From: Microthyrium microscopicum
Taxonomy: Eukaryota > Ascomycota > Dothideomycetes > Microthyriales > Microthyriaceae
NCBI GenBank assembly: GCA_010405405.1
Contig: MU004231.1
Span: forward strand, 1,385,386-1,449,385
Length of the DNA: 64,000 bases
Reading direction: 5' to 3'
Below, in pieces: positions 1-14,941 of this stretch (position 1 is the stretch's first letter; each line of letters opens with the position of its first letter). The translations under genes were made by a program, and so were the position numbers. The notes under the pieces are model-generated. The model worked only from the letters and a program-made list of their open reading frames with translations. It had not been told where the DNA came from and made no database searches.

Positions 1-3000
1 AAGGCTTAATATTCTCTACCTTTATCTTAAGATTTATATATCTCTTAGGGATATAACTAAGATATATAGTAACTATCTTTACTTATAGTATAATAGTAGT
101 TTACTCTATAGGCCTTATAAATATTATTATCTTTATAACGTATTAAGAAATATTAGTACTTTAGATTACGTAAGTATAGGTTTAAAGACTAGTACCTTTA
201 AGATAATCTTACTATTATAATATCTATATACTACGTATATTTCCTTTCTAAGTTATATCTATTAGATTTTAATACTATTATAGTAGAGATTAAATATAAG
301 AATTAAGGAAGTATTAATTTATTTTATATAGTTTATAGTTTAAGAAGTTTTAGTATTATATAGCATTCTAGCTATATATTAATTAAGTATTAAAAGAATT
401 ATAGGATTAGGTTTTAAGTATGCCTAGTAATATATAGAATCTAAATATTAGGTTTAATACAAAAAAAAAGAAAGAATATATAAACTAGAGATATTAGTAG
501 AATTTTAGTAATCTTTAATTATTCTTTAGGTTTCTCTCTTTAGTAGCTTAGGAAGAAAAGTATTAAGAATTTTATTAATTAATATATTATATACTATAAT
601 AGTTATAAGATTACTACCTACTATTACCTATAAATTATCTATAGCCTAGCTAGGTAGATCTAGACCTTATTTAACTATCTATTTAAGTAGTTTTATATAT
701 TCTATTTTCTTCTTAGATAACTTAGCTTTAGACGCAAATAGTTTATTAATTAGGCCTAATATAAAAGATATATCCTAAGATTTACTTCTTAATAGTATAT
801 TGCTAAGTAAAATTTAACTACGCTTTAAAGGGCTAGTATTAAGAGATAACTAAGATTTGCTTTTAATAAGCTTAATAATATTTAGATTATTATTTATAAA
901 GAAGTTATCTTCTAGTCTATATATATTAGGATTATTCTAAACGTAAGGATCTTATATTTTTAAGCTTTACTATACTTTACCTCTATTAGTAAAGTAGTAA
1001 TTAATAAGTAATTTATAATGCTTTTTATTTTCTAAGTAAGTATATAGAATATTAGGCTTATAAAGATATAAAAGACTTTTCTATCTACTATCTTTATAGA
1101 ATTATAAAACTATTTTTAGATACTTATTAATATAAGTAGGAACTAAGCTAGAATACTTAATATTATAAAACTCTTATATAATAAAGCTATTATATTTAAT
1201 CTTATTCTTATTAAGAGCATTAGCTTTATCTTAAGTCTCTTTATTATAAAGAATTAAGCTTTAAACGTTTAGCTAGTTAGTATATAGTAGGTAAGTATTA
1301 TAAGTAGGAGACTAGTTTATATTTATTACTTAACTTAATAGTCTATTATTTATTATTACTATAGTTATAGTTTACTCCTCTAGTTAAGGTATTAAAGAAA
1401 TACGCTTAGTATTAGGATTAAGTAGAGTATTAGCTATATCTAGTTTTTATTTATAATTCTTATTTAGTACTAATATTTTAAGTTAAATATTAGGACGTTA
1501 TTTATAAGTTATTAAATTCATAGTTTCTTATTAGGCTTAGAATTATATAATAGTAAGTAGAAGTCCTTCTTAAATATAGAAAGAGTCTTAAGAAATACTA
1601 CTAGCGTAAGTTATAAAGTTAAGTTATAATATAGTCTATAGAGAGTTTAGATATACATAAGTATTTTTAAGGTTAGCTAGTTATAGTTTAGGTAGAGTAT
1701 TATTAGCTACTTCCTAAATCTATTATATAAGATCCTATAAGTATTATAAGATAGGCATTAAGTATATTAAGATAATAGATAAGTAGTTAGGATATATAGG
1801 TAGAATATAGTTAGTTAAAGAATAGAGGAAGTATTTAGAATTAAACTATTAGTAGTTATAGACTTATAGTATAAATATAATAAAATTTTATAGAGTTTAT
1901 TAACGTTAAATAATTTATTATAACGTTAAAGCATTATTATAAAGATATTAGCTTAATAGTAGTAGGTTATATTAACGTTAGTCTATTATATTAGTTTATT
2001 AGGCTACTTAATAACCTTAAGGCCTCTATCTAGTTTAGTTAGCAAACGTTTAAAAAGATTTAAAAGATTTAACAAACGTTTTAATTAGTTTTAAAAGATT
2101 TAGTAAACCTTTTAATTAAATTTTATATCTTTTAAGCTTAAATAAAAGTATTAAGGATATTTAACATTAATTACTAAAGTAATAAGTATAGCATATTAAT
2201 CTAAACTAACTATATCTATAACTTACTAAATACTATATTCTATCTAAGTTTTATAGCTAAAGTTAAGAATATTATAAGAAACTAATATACTAGCTTCTTT
2301 TATATCTAACATTAGGTTATATATATTATAGTAAGCATTACTAGAAAGATAGCTTTTATTAGTTATACTTATTATAACCTTAACTATATTAATATACCTT
2401 AATATCTAGACCTACGTAATCCTTTTTAGCCTAAGGTTATAATAAAAAGAAGAGTAATATAAATAGCATAGTAGCTATATTTTATATTAAAGGCTATAGA
2501 TAATAAAGTAAATAAGATAAATTAAATAAAGTAATAAAAAGTAGAAAGAGTAGTTAAGTAGACTTATAATAAATCTAGTAAAGAAATAATAGACTTATAC
2601 TCTACCTTCTAAATAAAGAATATTAATTAATTAATAAGGTAAATATTATAAGGTTAAGATAAGGCATATCTTAGTAAGTAAAAAGAATTTATAATACTAA
2701 TAGATAAGTATACTTATAATATTTAAAGAGTATATTTCTTATTTACCTAAATAGAAGATTATTAATATCTTAGCTAAACTTAAAAAGAATCCTAGCGTAT
2801 GCTATAGCTTATAATAATTAAAGAGAGTAGAGAATTAGAGGTCCTTATCCTTAATATTAGCTCTTATTATTTTAGATTAATTAAGAGTTAAAGTAATATA
2901 GGTTAACATTAAATACGCTACTAGCGTATTTACTATATAATAATTATATATAATTAAAATAACCTAATTTTAGTTAAGACTTAAGAATAAATAAGGTAGT

Positions 3001-6000
3001 AGGCTATAAATATTCTTTAAGTTTCTAAGATAGAGAGTTAGTTATTAAGTTATTTAATAGATACTACTTAATAAAGAGGACTATTTATATAAATAATATA
3101 TAATTTAGATTATATATAAGAAATAGAGTAGTAGGCTAGTATTTTATCTAGTATATTAATATAAAAGGATATCTTAAGTAATACTTATTATTTTAAGAAG
3201 TATTTTTAGGCGTTAACTAAGTACTCTAATCTTTAAGCGTAAGAATACTTAGAATATTAAGTTTATTAGTAATGTAAAGATTAGGGGATTAATATTAGTT
3301 AGTTAATATAACTAACTAAAGTCTATATATCTTAAGCATAGCTAATTAGTAAGGAATAGATAAAATACTTAGTATTTAACCTATTTCTATTAGGTTAAAA
3401 GGAACTAATAAGATAATTATAATTATAGGGTAGCGATTAGGCGTTTAAATAGCTATTACTTACTATAAGCTTTTAAGATAAAGAAAACTTAAAAATATTT
3501 TTAGAACCTACTATTTCTTAGTTTTGCTTTAGTTAATCTTAGAAAGATAATCTATATTTAGATATTACTTAATTAGTTAAAGGTTAGTATATAAATAAGG
3601 CGTTAGTAGTACTTAATATTTACTAACTAAGTAAATAATAAACTAAATAATATAATATAATAATTTTTTCTTAAGGCAAAAAAATTACGCCTTTTTATTT
3701 AGCATAGCTACTATCTTTTAATAAATTCTATACTTATTAATCTATTATCCTAAGCTAGGAGTTTATCTTATAATTAAGTAAAGTAGACTTAATTAATAAG
3801 GTTCTAATAAACTCTCCTTAGGAATACTATAGACTATTAATTAAGCTTATCTATAGTACCTTAGTATAGTAATATATCTTCTAAAGATAAAGCGAAAGGA
3901 CGATATATAGAATATTATTAATTTAGAAGTATATATAAAGTAGTATATTTTTTAGTAAATAAAAACATTTAGGTAAGTAGTAAGCCTATTAATATTAGGA
4001 CGCGTTAAAGGTTTTAATAATATAGACTAAATAAATATTTAGCTAGTATTAACTACGTTATAGCGCTTTCCTTAATAATACTAAATTAGATTAAACCTTT
4101 GCTTACCTTTTATTATTTACCTCTTATTATACTATATCTTCTTATATATTAAACTACTATATTAGAAATTTAGAATAATTAAATATTATATTTCCTTAAA
4201 GCTTTAAAAAGTAGCAAAGCTAGACGTATATAGTACTAAGTAAAGATTAATATTATTATTAAAAAGATTTAAAGATTTACTAGTAATACCTTATTACTAT
4301 TCTTTTATATTATAACTAATCCTATAGTATAACAAGTTTCTACTTAATACTAACGTTTATACTAAGATAGAGGTTAAGTAATTTAGTAAGCCTATATATA
4401 ATTTCCTTATAGTAATTAAAAGAAAGATTAAATAAGAAGAGTTTAATAACTAGCTCTATAAAGAGTATTTAATATATAATAAGACACGTAGTTATAATAT
4501 AATTATATAAGTAGTTAAAAGGCTTAAGAAATAGATATAATATTAAATTATACTAATATATATATTTATATTCTAACGTTTATAGTATTAAGGTTATCTT
4601 AAATATTACTAAAGCCCTTTAAACTAGATGCTTATATATATATTCTAATACCTTAATATTATTTTAATAAATATGCTTAACTACTTAGACTAAAGCAGTA
4701 TAAAGTTATATAGTGCTATAGTAATAGAATTATTTAAAGTATATATAAATATAGTTAGCCTTATTAAGGAGCTCTACGTAACTAGATAGAAGATAATAAT
4801 AGTATAATTAAAAGTTTTATATAACGCAATACTTAGTACGTAATTAATAATAAGATTAATAAGACTAGCTTTATAATACTAGAATAGGGTTATATCCTTA
4901 TATATTTAAATAAATATTTAATACAAACTTATAATTAGACTATTTATATATTAATAACTATTACCTTTATATTATAGTTAGTATATCTTATTATAAAATC
5001 TAGTATAAAGAATTAGACTATAAGATAGTAAGTACTAACTCTATACTAATTAATATTATCATATTAAAATATAGTAGTAATCTAATAAAAGTTTCTAAGA
5101 ATATTTAATATTTATAATAACTTAGCTAGAGAGTTAGAACAATACTAGCTATTTTACTAGTATACTAAGTATTTAACGTAATTTTTTTTACTTCTCTTCT
5201 TTATTATCTTTTTAGTATCTAAATTTAGTTTATTTAATTTATAGAAATACTACCCTAAAAAAATAAAAATATTATTTTTAATTATATTATAATTAGTACT
5301 ATTAAATACGTTAATAATATAACGTAATAGTACTTATATATCTTAATTATTATAATAAACCTACTAAAAATACTATTAGTATATAACTATAATAGTAGAT
5401 AATCTAATAGTTAAAAGCATGCTATTCTCTAACCTTAGAATAGAAATATAAGAAAGTCTTATTTACTAACTTATATGCTATAAGTATATAAAACGTCTAC
5501 CTACAAAATTAATAGAAGTTAGAACTCTTACTTATAAAATTATATTTATCTATTATAACTAGGTACTAGAATCTTAATATTATATAGAGCTAACTTCTAG
5601 TAATTACCTATTTAGTACGCTTACTATAAAAATATAAAAGTTTTAGAACTCTTACTAGCTAAAAGTTTAATATATAGCTTAGCTAAAAGTTTATAAATAT
5701 ATAATACTATTCTTAGTAGCTAGTTATAAGCTATTTATCCTTTCTACCTAAATTAACTATAATTTATTAGTTATACTTAACTATACTTATTATAGGTATA
5801 TAGTACTAATTATCTAAGTTCTTATCTAGTAAGAGTACTATAATGTTTATAAGTAAGAAGGATATAATAAGTATAGAGTAAGTAAAGAGAGAAGTAAGAA
5901 TTTATATAGTAGTAGTTTATACGTTAAGAAGAAGCAAAGTATTAAAGATAGTAAATAAATATAATATAGGTCTATTAATAAAGGTCTTAGATTAAATAGT

Positions 6001-6849
6001 AAAAAAGGCAAGTAATAACTATTAAAATAGGACTAGCTAATATTTAATATAGTATTAAACTTACTATTAATTAATAATATGCTAAAGAATAAGTAAATAT
6101 AAATAAAATAATAATAAGTTAGTTAATTAGCAATTCTATAATAAGAATAGAGATAAGAATATAGTACTAAGTCTAACTTTTATAAGTTATAAAGAAAAGA
6201 ATAGAGTAGTAGAAATATAGTAAGTATATAGAAGGATATAAAAAAATAAACTAGATAAATAAAGCTAATAATATATATTTTACAAAAGATATTAAAATAG
6301 TAATAGTTAAAATAATATAGAGTAAGTAGCTCTTACTTAATAAGATATAATTTATCTAGATAGACGTTTCTATTAGTATTTAAACCTTTACTAACTATTA
6401 AATATTATAAGACTTTACCTTATTTATCCTAGATTTTTAATATTTTAATAACGTTTAATTAGTCTTAACCTATAATAATAACAAAATTCCTATTATAAGA
6501 TATAAATACTAACTTTATATTCTATATTATTTATATAGTTATTTTACTTCTACTTTATACTATAAAGTTATTATAATATCTAAGGTTATTATACTAGAAA
6601 TATAATAAAATTAGGTAGTTAAATAATAAGTATTTAGTTATATCTTCTAGATTAGGTAGAAATAGTAAATAATAATGCTTTATATATTTATAAAGAATAT
6701 AATTAATAAGTATATATATTAGATATAAGAGTAGAAGAGTACTAAGATTAATATAGTTATAAAGAATTAAAGAAAAAATATAGTATTAAGTAAGCTATTA
6801 GAACTATTTAGTAATACCTAGTATAGTAATAATAAAAAAGACTTTATTA

Positions 6850-7475
6850 TGCTAACTTAATAGATAATAAAGATAGTATCCCTAAGTTAAATCTATCTTA
6901 GTATACTTTTAAGAGCTACTACTTAGCTAATAAAGATACTATTCTTAAATTAAAACTAGCGTGACTATTTTAGAGAACTATTATATAACTAATATAAATA
7001 CTATTCTTAGATTAAAACTAACGTAACTATTTTTAATTAATATAAATTAGCTAATATAGAAACTATCCTTAGATTAAAACTAATACAACTATTTTTAATT
7101 AATATAAATTAGCTAATATAAAAACTATCTCTAAATTAAAACTAACGTAACTATTTTTAATTAATACGAATTAGCTAACATAGAAACTATCCCTAAATTA
7201 AAACTAATATAACTATTTTTAAGTAATATAAATTAGCTAATAAAGAAACCATCCCTAAATTAAAACTACTATAGCTATTTTTAAGTAATATAATATAGCT
7301 AATAAAGAAACTATCCCTAAATTAAAACTACTATAGTTGTTTTTAAACAATATAATATAGCTAATAAAGAAACTATACCTAAATTATAATTACTATAGCT
7401 ATTTTTAAACGATATAATATAGCTAATAAAGAAACTATACCTAAATTAAAATTACTATAGCCTTTTTAAATATAT
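6850..7475. repeat. 62-bp tandem repeat array, about 8-9 copies
   Basis: A unit containing GAAACTATCC, a TTAAAACTA motif and a run of five T recurs every 62 bases (for example from the CTAATATAGAAA near 7040 onward). Copies diverge mostly by C/T and G/A changes, as RIP would cause. Because 62 is not a multiple of three, the array is unlikely to encode a repeated peptide. The left copies are the most degraded. Confidence 0.8.
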
Positions 7476-10400
7476 ATTATATAGGTAGCATAGCTAATAC
7501 TAGTACGTTAGATTCTAAGGAGCAATTTTTAAGAGGTACTTATCTAACTATATAATTAGTATAAATACTTACTAACTACGTAAGATTTTAGCCTTTAAGA
7601 GAATATACTATATATATTTTATATATTATATAGAAATATATCTTCCTTACTTATATCTAGGACGTATACTCTATCTAACATAAATATATTTAGATATTTA
7701 TAATACCTTAATAAATAAATAGAAAGTAATTAGTAGATACAAAATATAGTAAAAGTCTATATAATATATAAGTATATTCCTTAAAGTATAGCTATTTATA
7801 TAAGGTATATTATAAGATTCTATATATTAAAAAGGCTAAAATATACTAATACATTAGAAGTAATACTATAAGTTATATATTTCTAAATTATTTGCTATAA
7901 CTATAGTATATATAAGAATAAAGATAAGCTTACTTACTAAAGTATTTAAATCGTAAAAGGATAATTAAAGTTAGAAATAAAAAATAACGTAAGTTATATA
8001 TAAAAGCTAAACCTTAGGTAAGTATATTATTTAACATTAGCCTAAATAAGTCTAACGTTAAATAATATACCTAGTTAACGCTTTAACGTTAGGCTATAGA
8101 TAGAGTAAATATTAAGCTAATATTATAGTTTCTTAAGTTAAATCTTTAAATATTAAGATTAACTAAACTAGTAAGCTAATTAATACTAAATCTTTAATTC
8201 CTTAGCTATAGACTTTACTAACTTATTTATAATATTAATTATTAACTCTAGTTTCTAAAAAATAGTAAGAAGTAAATATAAATAACTACTATCTTTAATA
8301 TAATATAAGCGTAATATAGGCTAATTATTACGTATAAGTAAGTATAACTAGTTTATTAACTAGTTTTACTAATTACTATATTAAGATAGATAAAAGCAGG
8401 ATAGTAGGTTTAAGATAACTAAGTAGAATTAAATAAGTAACTAAATTAATAGCTATTTGTATTATATTTATATAAGTAAGTATTCCTTAAATTTTAGATT
8501 TTCTATATACTAATACTATATTCCTATTACTTATTATATATATAGATATATTAAATTAGCCTTAAGATGCCTAGTTTATAATAAAATATATTATTACGTT
8601 TATTACTATCTATAAAATATACTAGAAGTAAAACTTAACTAAATGCTTATTATAGCCTTTTAATTACTTATAACTATTGCCTAAAATAAGATAGTTAAAA
8701 GAGTTCTAGAAATAGCCTATTATAATACTATAGGCTTTTATAATTATTAGCTAAGAAGGACTAGTTAAATTAAGTAATAGTAAAATACTAATTATAGCTA
8801 TATTAACTCTTACAACTATTGCTTATTAAGATGTATCTAATTTAAGTATTAAAGAAAGTCCCTATTCTAACACTATAAGCTAATCCATAAGTCTAAATAC
8901 TCTAAAGAATACTACTACTAAAGCTAAGAACCTACCTATCTGCTATTAACCTAATAAAAACTATCTATTAATTTATATAGAAGATATAACGTAACTATTA
9001 CTCTTTAGTAGTTATTAAATTATATAGTTACTTATACTAGGTAGAATTCTACTTATTAGTAATATAGCCTTTATAATTAATTAAGATAATAGTATTTAGG
9101 CATAGGGCTAAACTTAATATCTACTAAACTAGTACTATATATACTATATAAAGATATAAGGCTATTTACTTTATTCTTTATATAATTAGTAATATAGTAC
9201 TTATAAATAAGTAAGATAGTATCTAGGGCCTTAATAACTTTTACTAAATAAGTATCTAAGCTAATACAAAAGAATATAACCTAGTTACGCTAACTAAAGT
9301 CTTAGTATTAATATCCTTAGATATAACTTATAAATTATATCTTAACTTAACCTTATTATTCTTACCTACTAAGCCCTTCTCTATCTTTTTAATAAGACTA
9401 AGTAAATTACTTAAATTTATACTACTCTTAATACTTATGCTAGCTTTATTAACCCTAACTTACTTACTATTTAGACTTTTCTCTTCTATATCTTTTATTA
9501 CTTTTACTAACTACACTATTACTATCTTGCACAATCTTACTCTATAAGCTTACTAGCTTATTAAAGGAGGTAAACTATTTAACGCTTATAACGTGTTTTG
9601 TTATACTATTAAACTTAATGCTATTATTTTACTTAATTATAATAGTATACACAAATTAGTTAATAGTCTTTAAGTAACTAATATTATTTACTAAGTTAAC
9701 TAGGATAAAGGCGTAGGCCTATATAATAATTTTAGGGCTACTTATTATAGTAGTATAAATATCTATATCTACTACTTAGAAGAATATAGCTAGAGTAAAG
9801 ATAGAAAGTACTATAACTATACTAGGATACTACTTAGAGCTATTACTTATATTATATTTAGATAAGCTCTCTATTAATATAATAAGGTATAAAGGACTTT
9901 GCTCTATAGTAGATAACTATAGAGTAGTTAAACTAATTATAACTAGTATTATAACTACTTTAAAGTTAATCTAAGACGAAAAGAATAAGAAACAAGAATT
10001 AGAGTACTATAAAGTCTAGAAAGTACTTATTTAGGTAATCTAGCCTAGTAATAATATTACAATTAACGAATTTTATAATATAATAATAGCTACCTTTATT
10101 AATTACTATAAAGAAGTCTACTCTATAGTACTACTATAGAGTAGCTAGACTACCTCTAACTAGTAGTTATTATAACTACTTTAGAGTAGTTTCTATATAA
10201 AGATTGCACATAAGGAAGTTAAATATAGCTTATTATTAAAATATACTAGTTATACTCTTATAATAGGTATTTACCTAAGTTCTAGCTATATAAGGAAGTG
10301 TAAGTATTAATTTTAAGTAGGATAAAGATAGAGCTATTAAGAGCTAAATGCCTAAAACTATAGGTATAGTAATATCTTTATTAATAATATAGTATACCTT

Positions 10401-11280
10401 TAATAAAAGCTACTAAATAGATCTAAACGTATATTAATTTATAGTAATATTACTCTACTACTTTTAAATTATATCTTTACTATCTTAAAACTAATATAGT
10501 ATTTAGTAATAACGCCTAAGAACTATAGGCATAGTAGCTAGATACTTAGAACTATAAATATAAAATAAGTAGAGCTTCTACCTTCTTACTAATATCTTGC
10601 TATAAATTAACTATACTTCTAAGACTTTATAGTCTTTTAGTAGATATTAAAAGAATAAGCGTAGCTTATAATACTAATATTAAAGTAAATAGAGTAATTA
10701 AAGACTATATTCTAAGTAATATAAGACTTAGCATAGGTAGCGTCTTCTCCTTATTATACTTATCTTATATTATAATAATGCTAATAATATTAATACTTAT
10801 TAGTCTACTAAGGACGTACTTTTTCTTATTATATTTCTTTAGTTCTTTTAGGCTATTTATTCTTAGAAAGTAATTTTATAGCCTTAGCTATAATTTCTAT
10901 ATAAAACTTTACGCATCTTAATAAAAGATTTATTATTTAATCCCTAGTACGTATAAGGGATTTAGAAATTAGTATATAGAGGATAGTTTATAGAATTATT
11001 ACTAAATAAAGGTAGAATAGCTAGGTAGGCTAATTAATCTTTAACTTCTTCCTTAGTATATTGTATATCTATTAGTAATATAATTTTAAGTTGCTTACTA
11101 TTAGAGTTAGTAGTTCTACTAAGTAAAATAATAAATAAAGATAGAATTCTAAAGGATAAAATATTACGTAGTAGTAAGAGTTTATAGTAAGTTATAGTTT
11201 ATATAAATATATTATATTATATATCTTTATATAATAGCAAATAGCTTTACGTAATATTATATAATATTAAACGTATTAAT

Positions 11281-11360
11281 TGCTATTAAACTATATTAAA
11301 CTATATTAAACTATATTAAACTATATTAAATAATATTAAACATTATTAAACATTATTAAA
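11281..11360. repeat. 10-bp tandem repeat, 8 units
   Basis: CTATATTAAA repeats with exact 10-base spacing for four to five units, then drifts to TAATATTAAA and CATTATTAAA. It is a simple microsatellite-like array inside RIP DNA, and I see no coding or regulatory role. Confidence 0.85.
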
Positions 11361-11995
11361 TACTTTTATATAAATACTTAAATAAATACCTAAACGTTTT
11401 AAACGTTTTAGCTTAGATTAGGAGTTACTAAAATATAAGAACCTAGGTAATAAGTTATTATTTAAGATACTTTTACTAATAGTCTTTACGTAATAGAATA
11501 CGTATTTTTAATAAGTTTATTTTACCTAATTATATTTACCTAATTAACTATAAATTAATACTTATAATAGTAATTATTCTTTTACTAGACTATCTATATA
11601 AATAATATATTCTATATCTTATAAGTAATAGCATTTTATTTTAATATATTATATAAAAAAGAATTATTAATATACTAATCTTTTCTATAATAACCTAGCC
11701 TAGCTATCTTTATTAATAGGGTTCTATATATTTACTAATAAAAAAATAAGAACTTTATAAATACTTTTGCTAATAGTACTAGAAAGTAGTCTAATGTAGT
11801 ATTTTATAATTAAATTAGGCTATACTAAGAGTAAATTAATATAATGGTTTTCTTTTTTAATAACTAATAGTAAATATCTTTAAGTCTACCTATTAGCGCT
11901 TATAATTAGTACTAGCCTTAATAGCTAAGGAATAATATATATAACTAGCTATAATACCTCTAATTAACGTACTCTAGTATACTACCTATACTTAG

Positions 11996-12735
11996 NNNNN
12001 NNNNNNNNNNNNNNNNNNNNNNNNNNNNNNNNNNNNNNNNNNNNNNNNNNNNNNNNNNNNNNNNNNNNNNNNNNNNNNNNNNNNNNNNNNNNNNNNNNNN
12101 NNNNNNNNNNNNNNNNNNNNNNNNNNNNNNNNNNNNNNNNNNNNNNNNNNNNNNNNNNNNNNNNNNNNNNNNNNNNNNNNNNNNNNNNNNNNNNNNNNNN
12201 NNNNNNNNNNNNNNNNNNNNNNNNNNNNNNNNNNNNNNNNNNNNNNNNNNNNNNNNNNNNNNNNNNNNNNNNNNNNNNNNNNNNNNNNNNNNNNNNNNNN
12301 NNNNNNNNNNNNNNNNNNNNNNNNNNNNNNNNNNNNNNNNNNNNNNNNNNNNNNNNNNNNNNNNNNNNNNNNNNNNNNNNNNNNNNNNNNNNNNNNNNNN
12401 NNNNNNNNNNNNNNNNNNNNNNNNNNNNNNNNNNNNNNNNNNNNNNNNNNNNNNNNNNNNNNNNNNNNNNNNNNNNNNNNNNNNNNNNNNNNNNNNNNNN
12501 NNNNNNNNNNNNNNNNNNNNNNNNNNNNNNNNNNNNNNNNNNNNNNNNNNNNNNNNNNNNNNNNNNNNNNNNNNNNNNNNNNNNNNNNNNNNNNNNNNNN
12601 NNNNNNNNNNNNNNNNNNNNNNNNNNNNNNNNNNNNNNNNNNNNNNNNNNNNNNNNNNNNNNNNNNNNNNNNNNNNNNNNNNNNNNNNNNNNNNNNNNNN
12701 NNNNNNNNNNNNNNNNNNNNNNNNNNNNNNNNNNN
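11996..12735. other. assembly gap (740 N)
   Basis: An unbroken run of N. AT-rich RIP DNA lies on both sides, so the gap probably covers more repeat sequence. Its true length may differ from the number of N. Confidence 0.99.
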
Positions 12736-13042
12736 TATTAATTATATTAAACTCTACTTAACTAAATAACCTAAATGCCTTAAAAGTAATATTATTAAAA
12801 CTAAATTATTATTAAATATACTATATAAGTAACCTAACGTATTACTAATATAATATTTTCTCTTCTTTATTATAACTTCTATCTTTTTAGTATTATTATT
12901 TAAGTATATAAAATACTATATAGGACTAAAGACTAGATAATAATTTAGGAAGCTACTACTATATAATAGCTTATTATTAAAGATTTAACTATAGGAAGGT
13001 TCTAATATAGAATACTAACTAGTTTTATAGTAATACTCTAAA

Positions 13043-13200
13043 AGCTAGAAAGTTCTAATTAGGACTACTTTTTAACTCTTTAGTAACGATTTAAAAGCTA
13101 GGATATTTAAATTAGGACTATCTACTAGTTATTTAGTAATAATCTAAAAGCTAACGTATTTAAGTTAGGACTACTTACTAGTAAACTAATATTATATTTA
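13043..13200. repeat. 53-bp tandem repeat, about 2.7 copies
   Basis: Units starting AGCTAG or AGCTAA and carrying TTAGGACTA begin at 13043, 13096 and 13149, exactly 53 bases apart. A more diverged copy seems to lie near 13480. No function is evident. Confidence 0.75.
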
Positions 13201-14605
13201 CTAGCTACTCTCTTTAAACTTTACTATATAATAAAATAAATAAGTAGTAAGTATAATATATTTCTTAAGTTATATATTTTAAGAAATTTCTAATATTGTA
13301 GTAGTCCTTAGACTAGTAATTACGCTATAATTTTAGCTATATTACCCTAAGCCTCTCTCTAAAGGATTCTTATTAAAGTTAAAACTATAATTATATAAGA
13401 CTTAGAGCTATTTAAGGAGCCTAATACTTTAAGAAAGTTATCTAGGACTATTTATTAGTTTTTTAGCCTTATTTTAATAGCTAGAATATTTAAGTTAGAA
13501 CTACCTAAAGATTAACTATCTAAACTTAAGATATATTTATTATCTATTTAGGTTACTACTATTACTAGCCCTTAGGAAAATATTTATCTAAACTTTAATA
13601 CGAATAAAATTAGCTTACTATAGCAATTATTCTTTATATAATATTAGACTTAAAAGATCTAAGTCTCTATTATTACTTATACTTAGAAATATCTTAATCT
13701 AAAGCCTAATATAACTAGGAGTAGCTTATTATAGTATAAACTATATTTAAATATAACGTTAATAATAATAAGTATACGCTAAATCTAGCCTTTAATATAT
13801 TTAAACTACGTAATAAATATAACTAGGAGTAGTTAAGCCTATTCTAAGTAGACCTTAATGTTATTTAATACTCCTTATAACTACTAAGCTCCTAAAAGCT
13901 TTAGGAATTTACTTACTTACTACAATACTAGTTATATTTAAATATAAGGTTTTAAATTAGAAGAGTATATTAGTATATAATATACTAAGTAGTAACGATA
14001 AGGACCTCTAGCCTAAATTAAAGTTAATAACTATAGGTAGTAAATACTTACTAAACTACTCTTTTATATATACTAATAGGAGTACTAGTTATTATAAATA
14101 AATAATTAAATATAATAGTATATTAGCACTACTTAAAGTTAGTAACTATAGTATATATAAAAGGTAAGTTACTCTTTATATTATTTAACTAAGACTAATA
14201 TCTATAGCATTATACTCTCTTAGTTTTATGCTCTTAATAATACTACTAATATAACTATTAACTACTCTTCTCTAAATTATAAATATCCTTATAGACTACC
14301 TAAGATATACTTAGCCTTATATTTTTAAAACTAATAATGCTAATATCTTTATATTAATGAGAAGTTTAAATTTACTTATAGCATATTAGCTATATTAAAA
14401 ATAGACTTAAATATTAGCAAAAATACTCCTATATATTCTACTTAAGACTATATTAATTAACGCTAAGAATTATAAATATGCTAGTTATTAGCTATCCTAT
14501 TTAATTAATAGAATAAGCTACCTAAATAGTAAAAGCTAAATATAAAGGTAAAAATATGCTTAAAAAGCCTAACTTAAGAAGCTTATAGATAGAATACGCT
14601 ATTAA

Positions 14606-14941
14606 AACTTATACTACTAATATAGTAAAAGTTAAGGCTAGGTTATTAAAATCTCTAAGTTTAATAATAGGACTCTCCTTTATATTAATAAGGCTTATAT
14701 ATAAGATACGCTACTAGAACTTATACTATTAATATAGCTAAAATTAAGGCTAGGTAATTAAAATCTCTAAGTTTAATAATAGGAACCTTTTTTATATTAA
14801 TAAGGCTTACGTATAAGATATACTACTAGAACTTGTACTATTAATATAGTTAAAATTAAGGCTAGGTTATAAAATTTCTAAAACTAATAACGCTAACCTT
14901 CTCTATATTAATAAGAAATCTAAATTCACTTATAGTATATT
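14606..14941. repeat. 112-bp tandem repeat, 3 copies
   Basis: Copies begin at 14606, 14718 and 14830, each starting AACTT and carrying TTAAGGCTAGGT and a TATATTAATAAG segment. Spacing is exactly 112 bases. Differences among copies are mainly transitions, consistent with RIP after amplification. Confidence 0.8.

Larger units (their letters stand above)
1..11995. mobile_element. RIP-saturated AT-rich repeat block, left part
   Basis: About a quarter of bases are G or C in the stretch I counted. CpA and TpG are almost absent while CpG, CpT and CpC persist, the pattern left by RIP on duplicated DNA. TAA and TAG are dense in every frame and ATG is nearly gone, so no gene can be called. Some stretches still read as a coherent protein if TAA/TAG are taken as former Gln or Trp codons, for example plus strand near 2460-2900. 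I could not assign a transposon family. The left edge lies outside the window. Confidence 0.85.

Noticed and set aside
6850-7475. CRISPR array
   Set aside because: The units are directly tandem with no unique spacers, and the genome is fungal.
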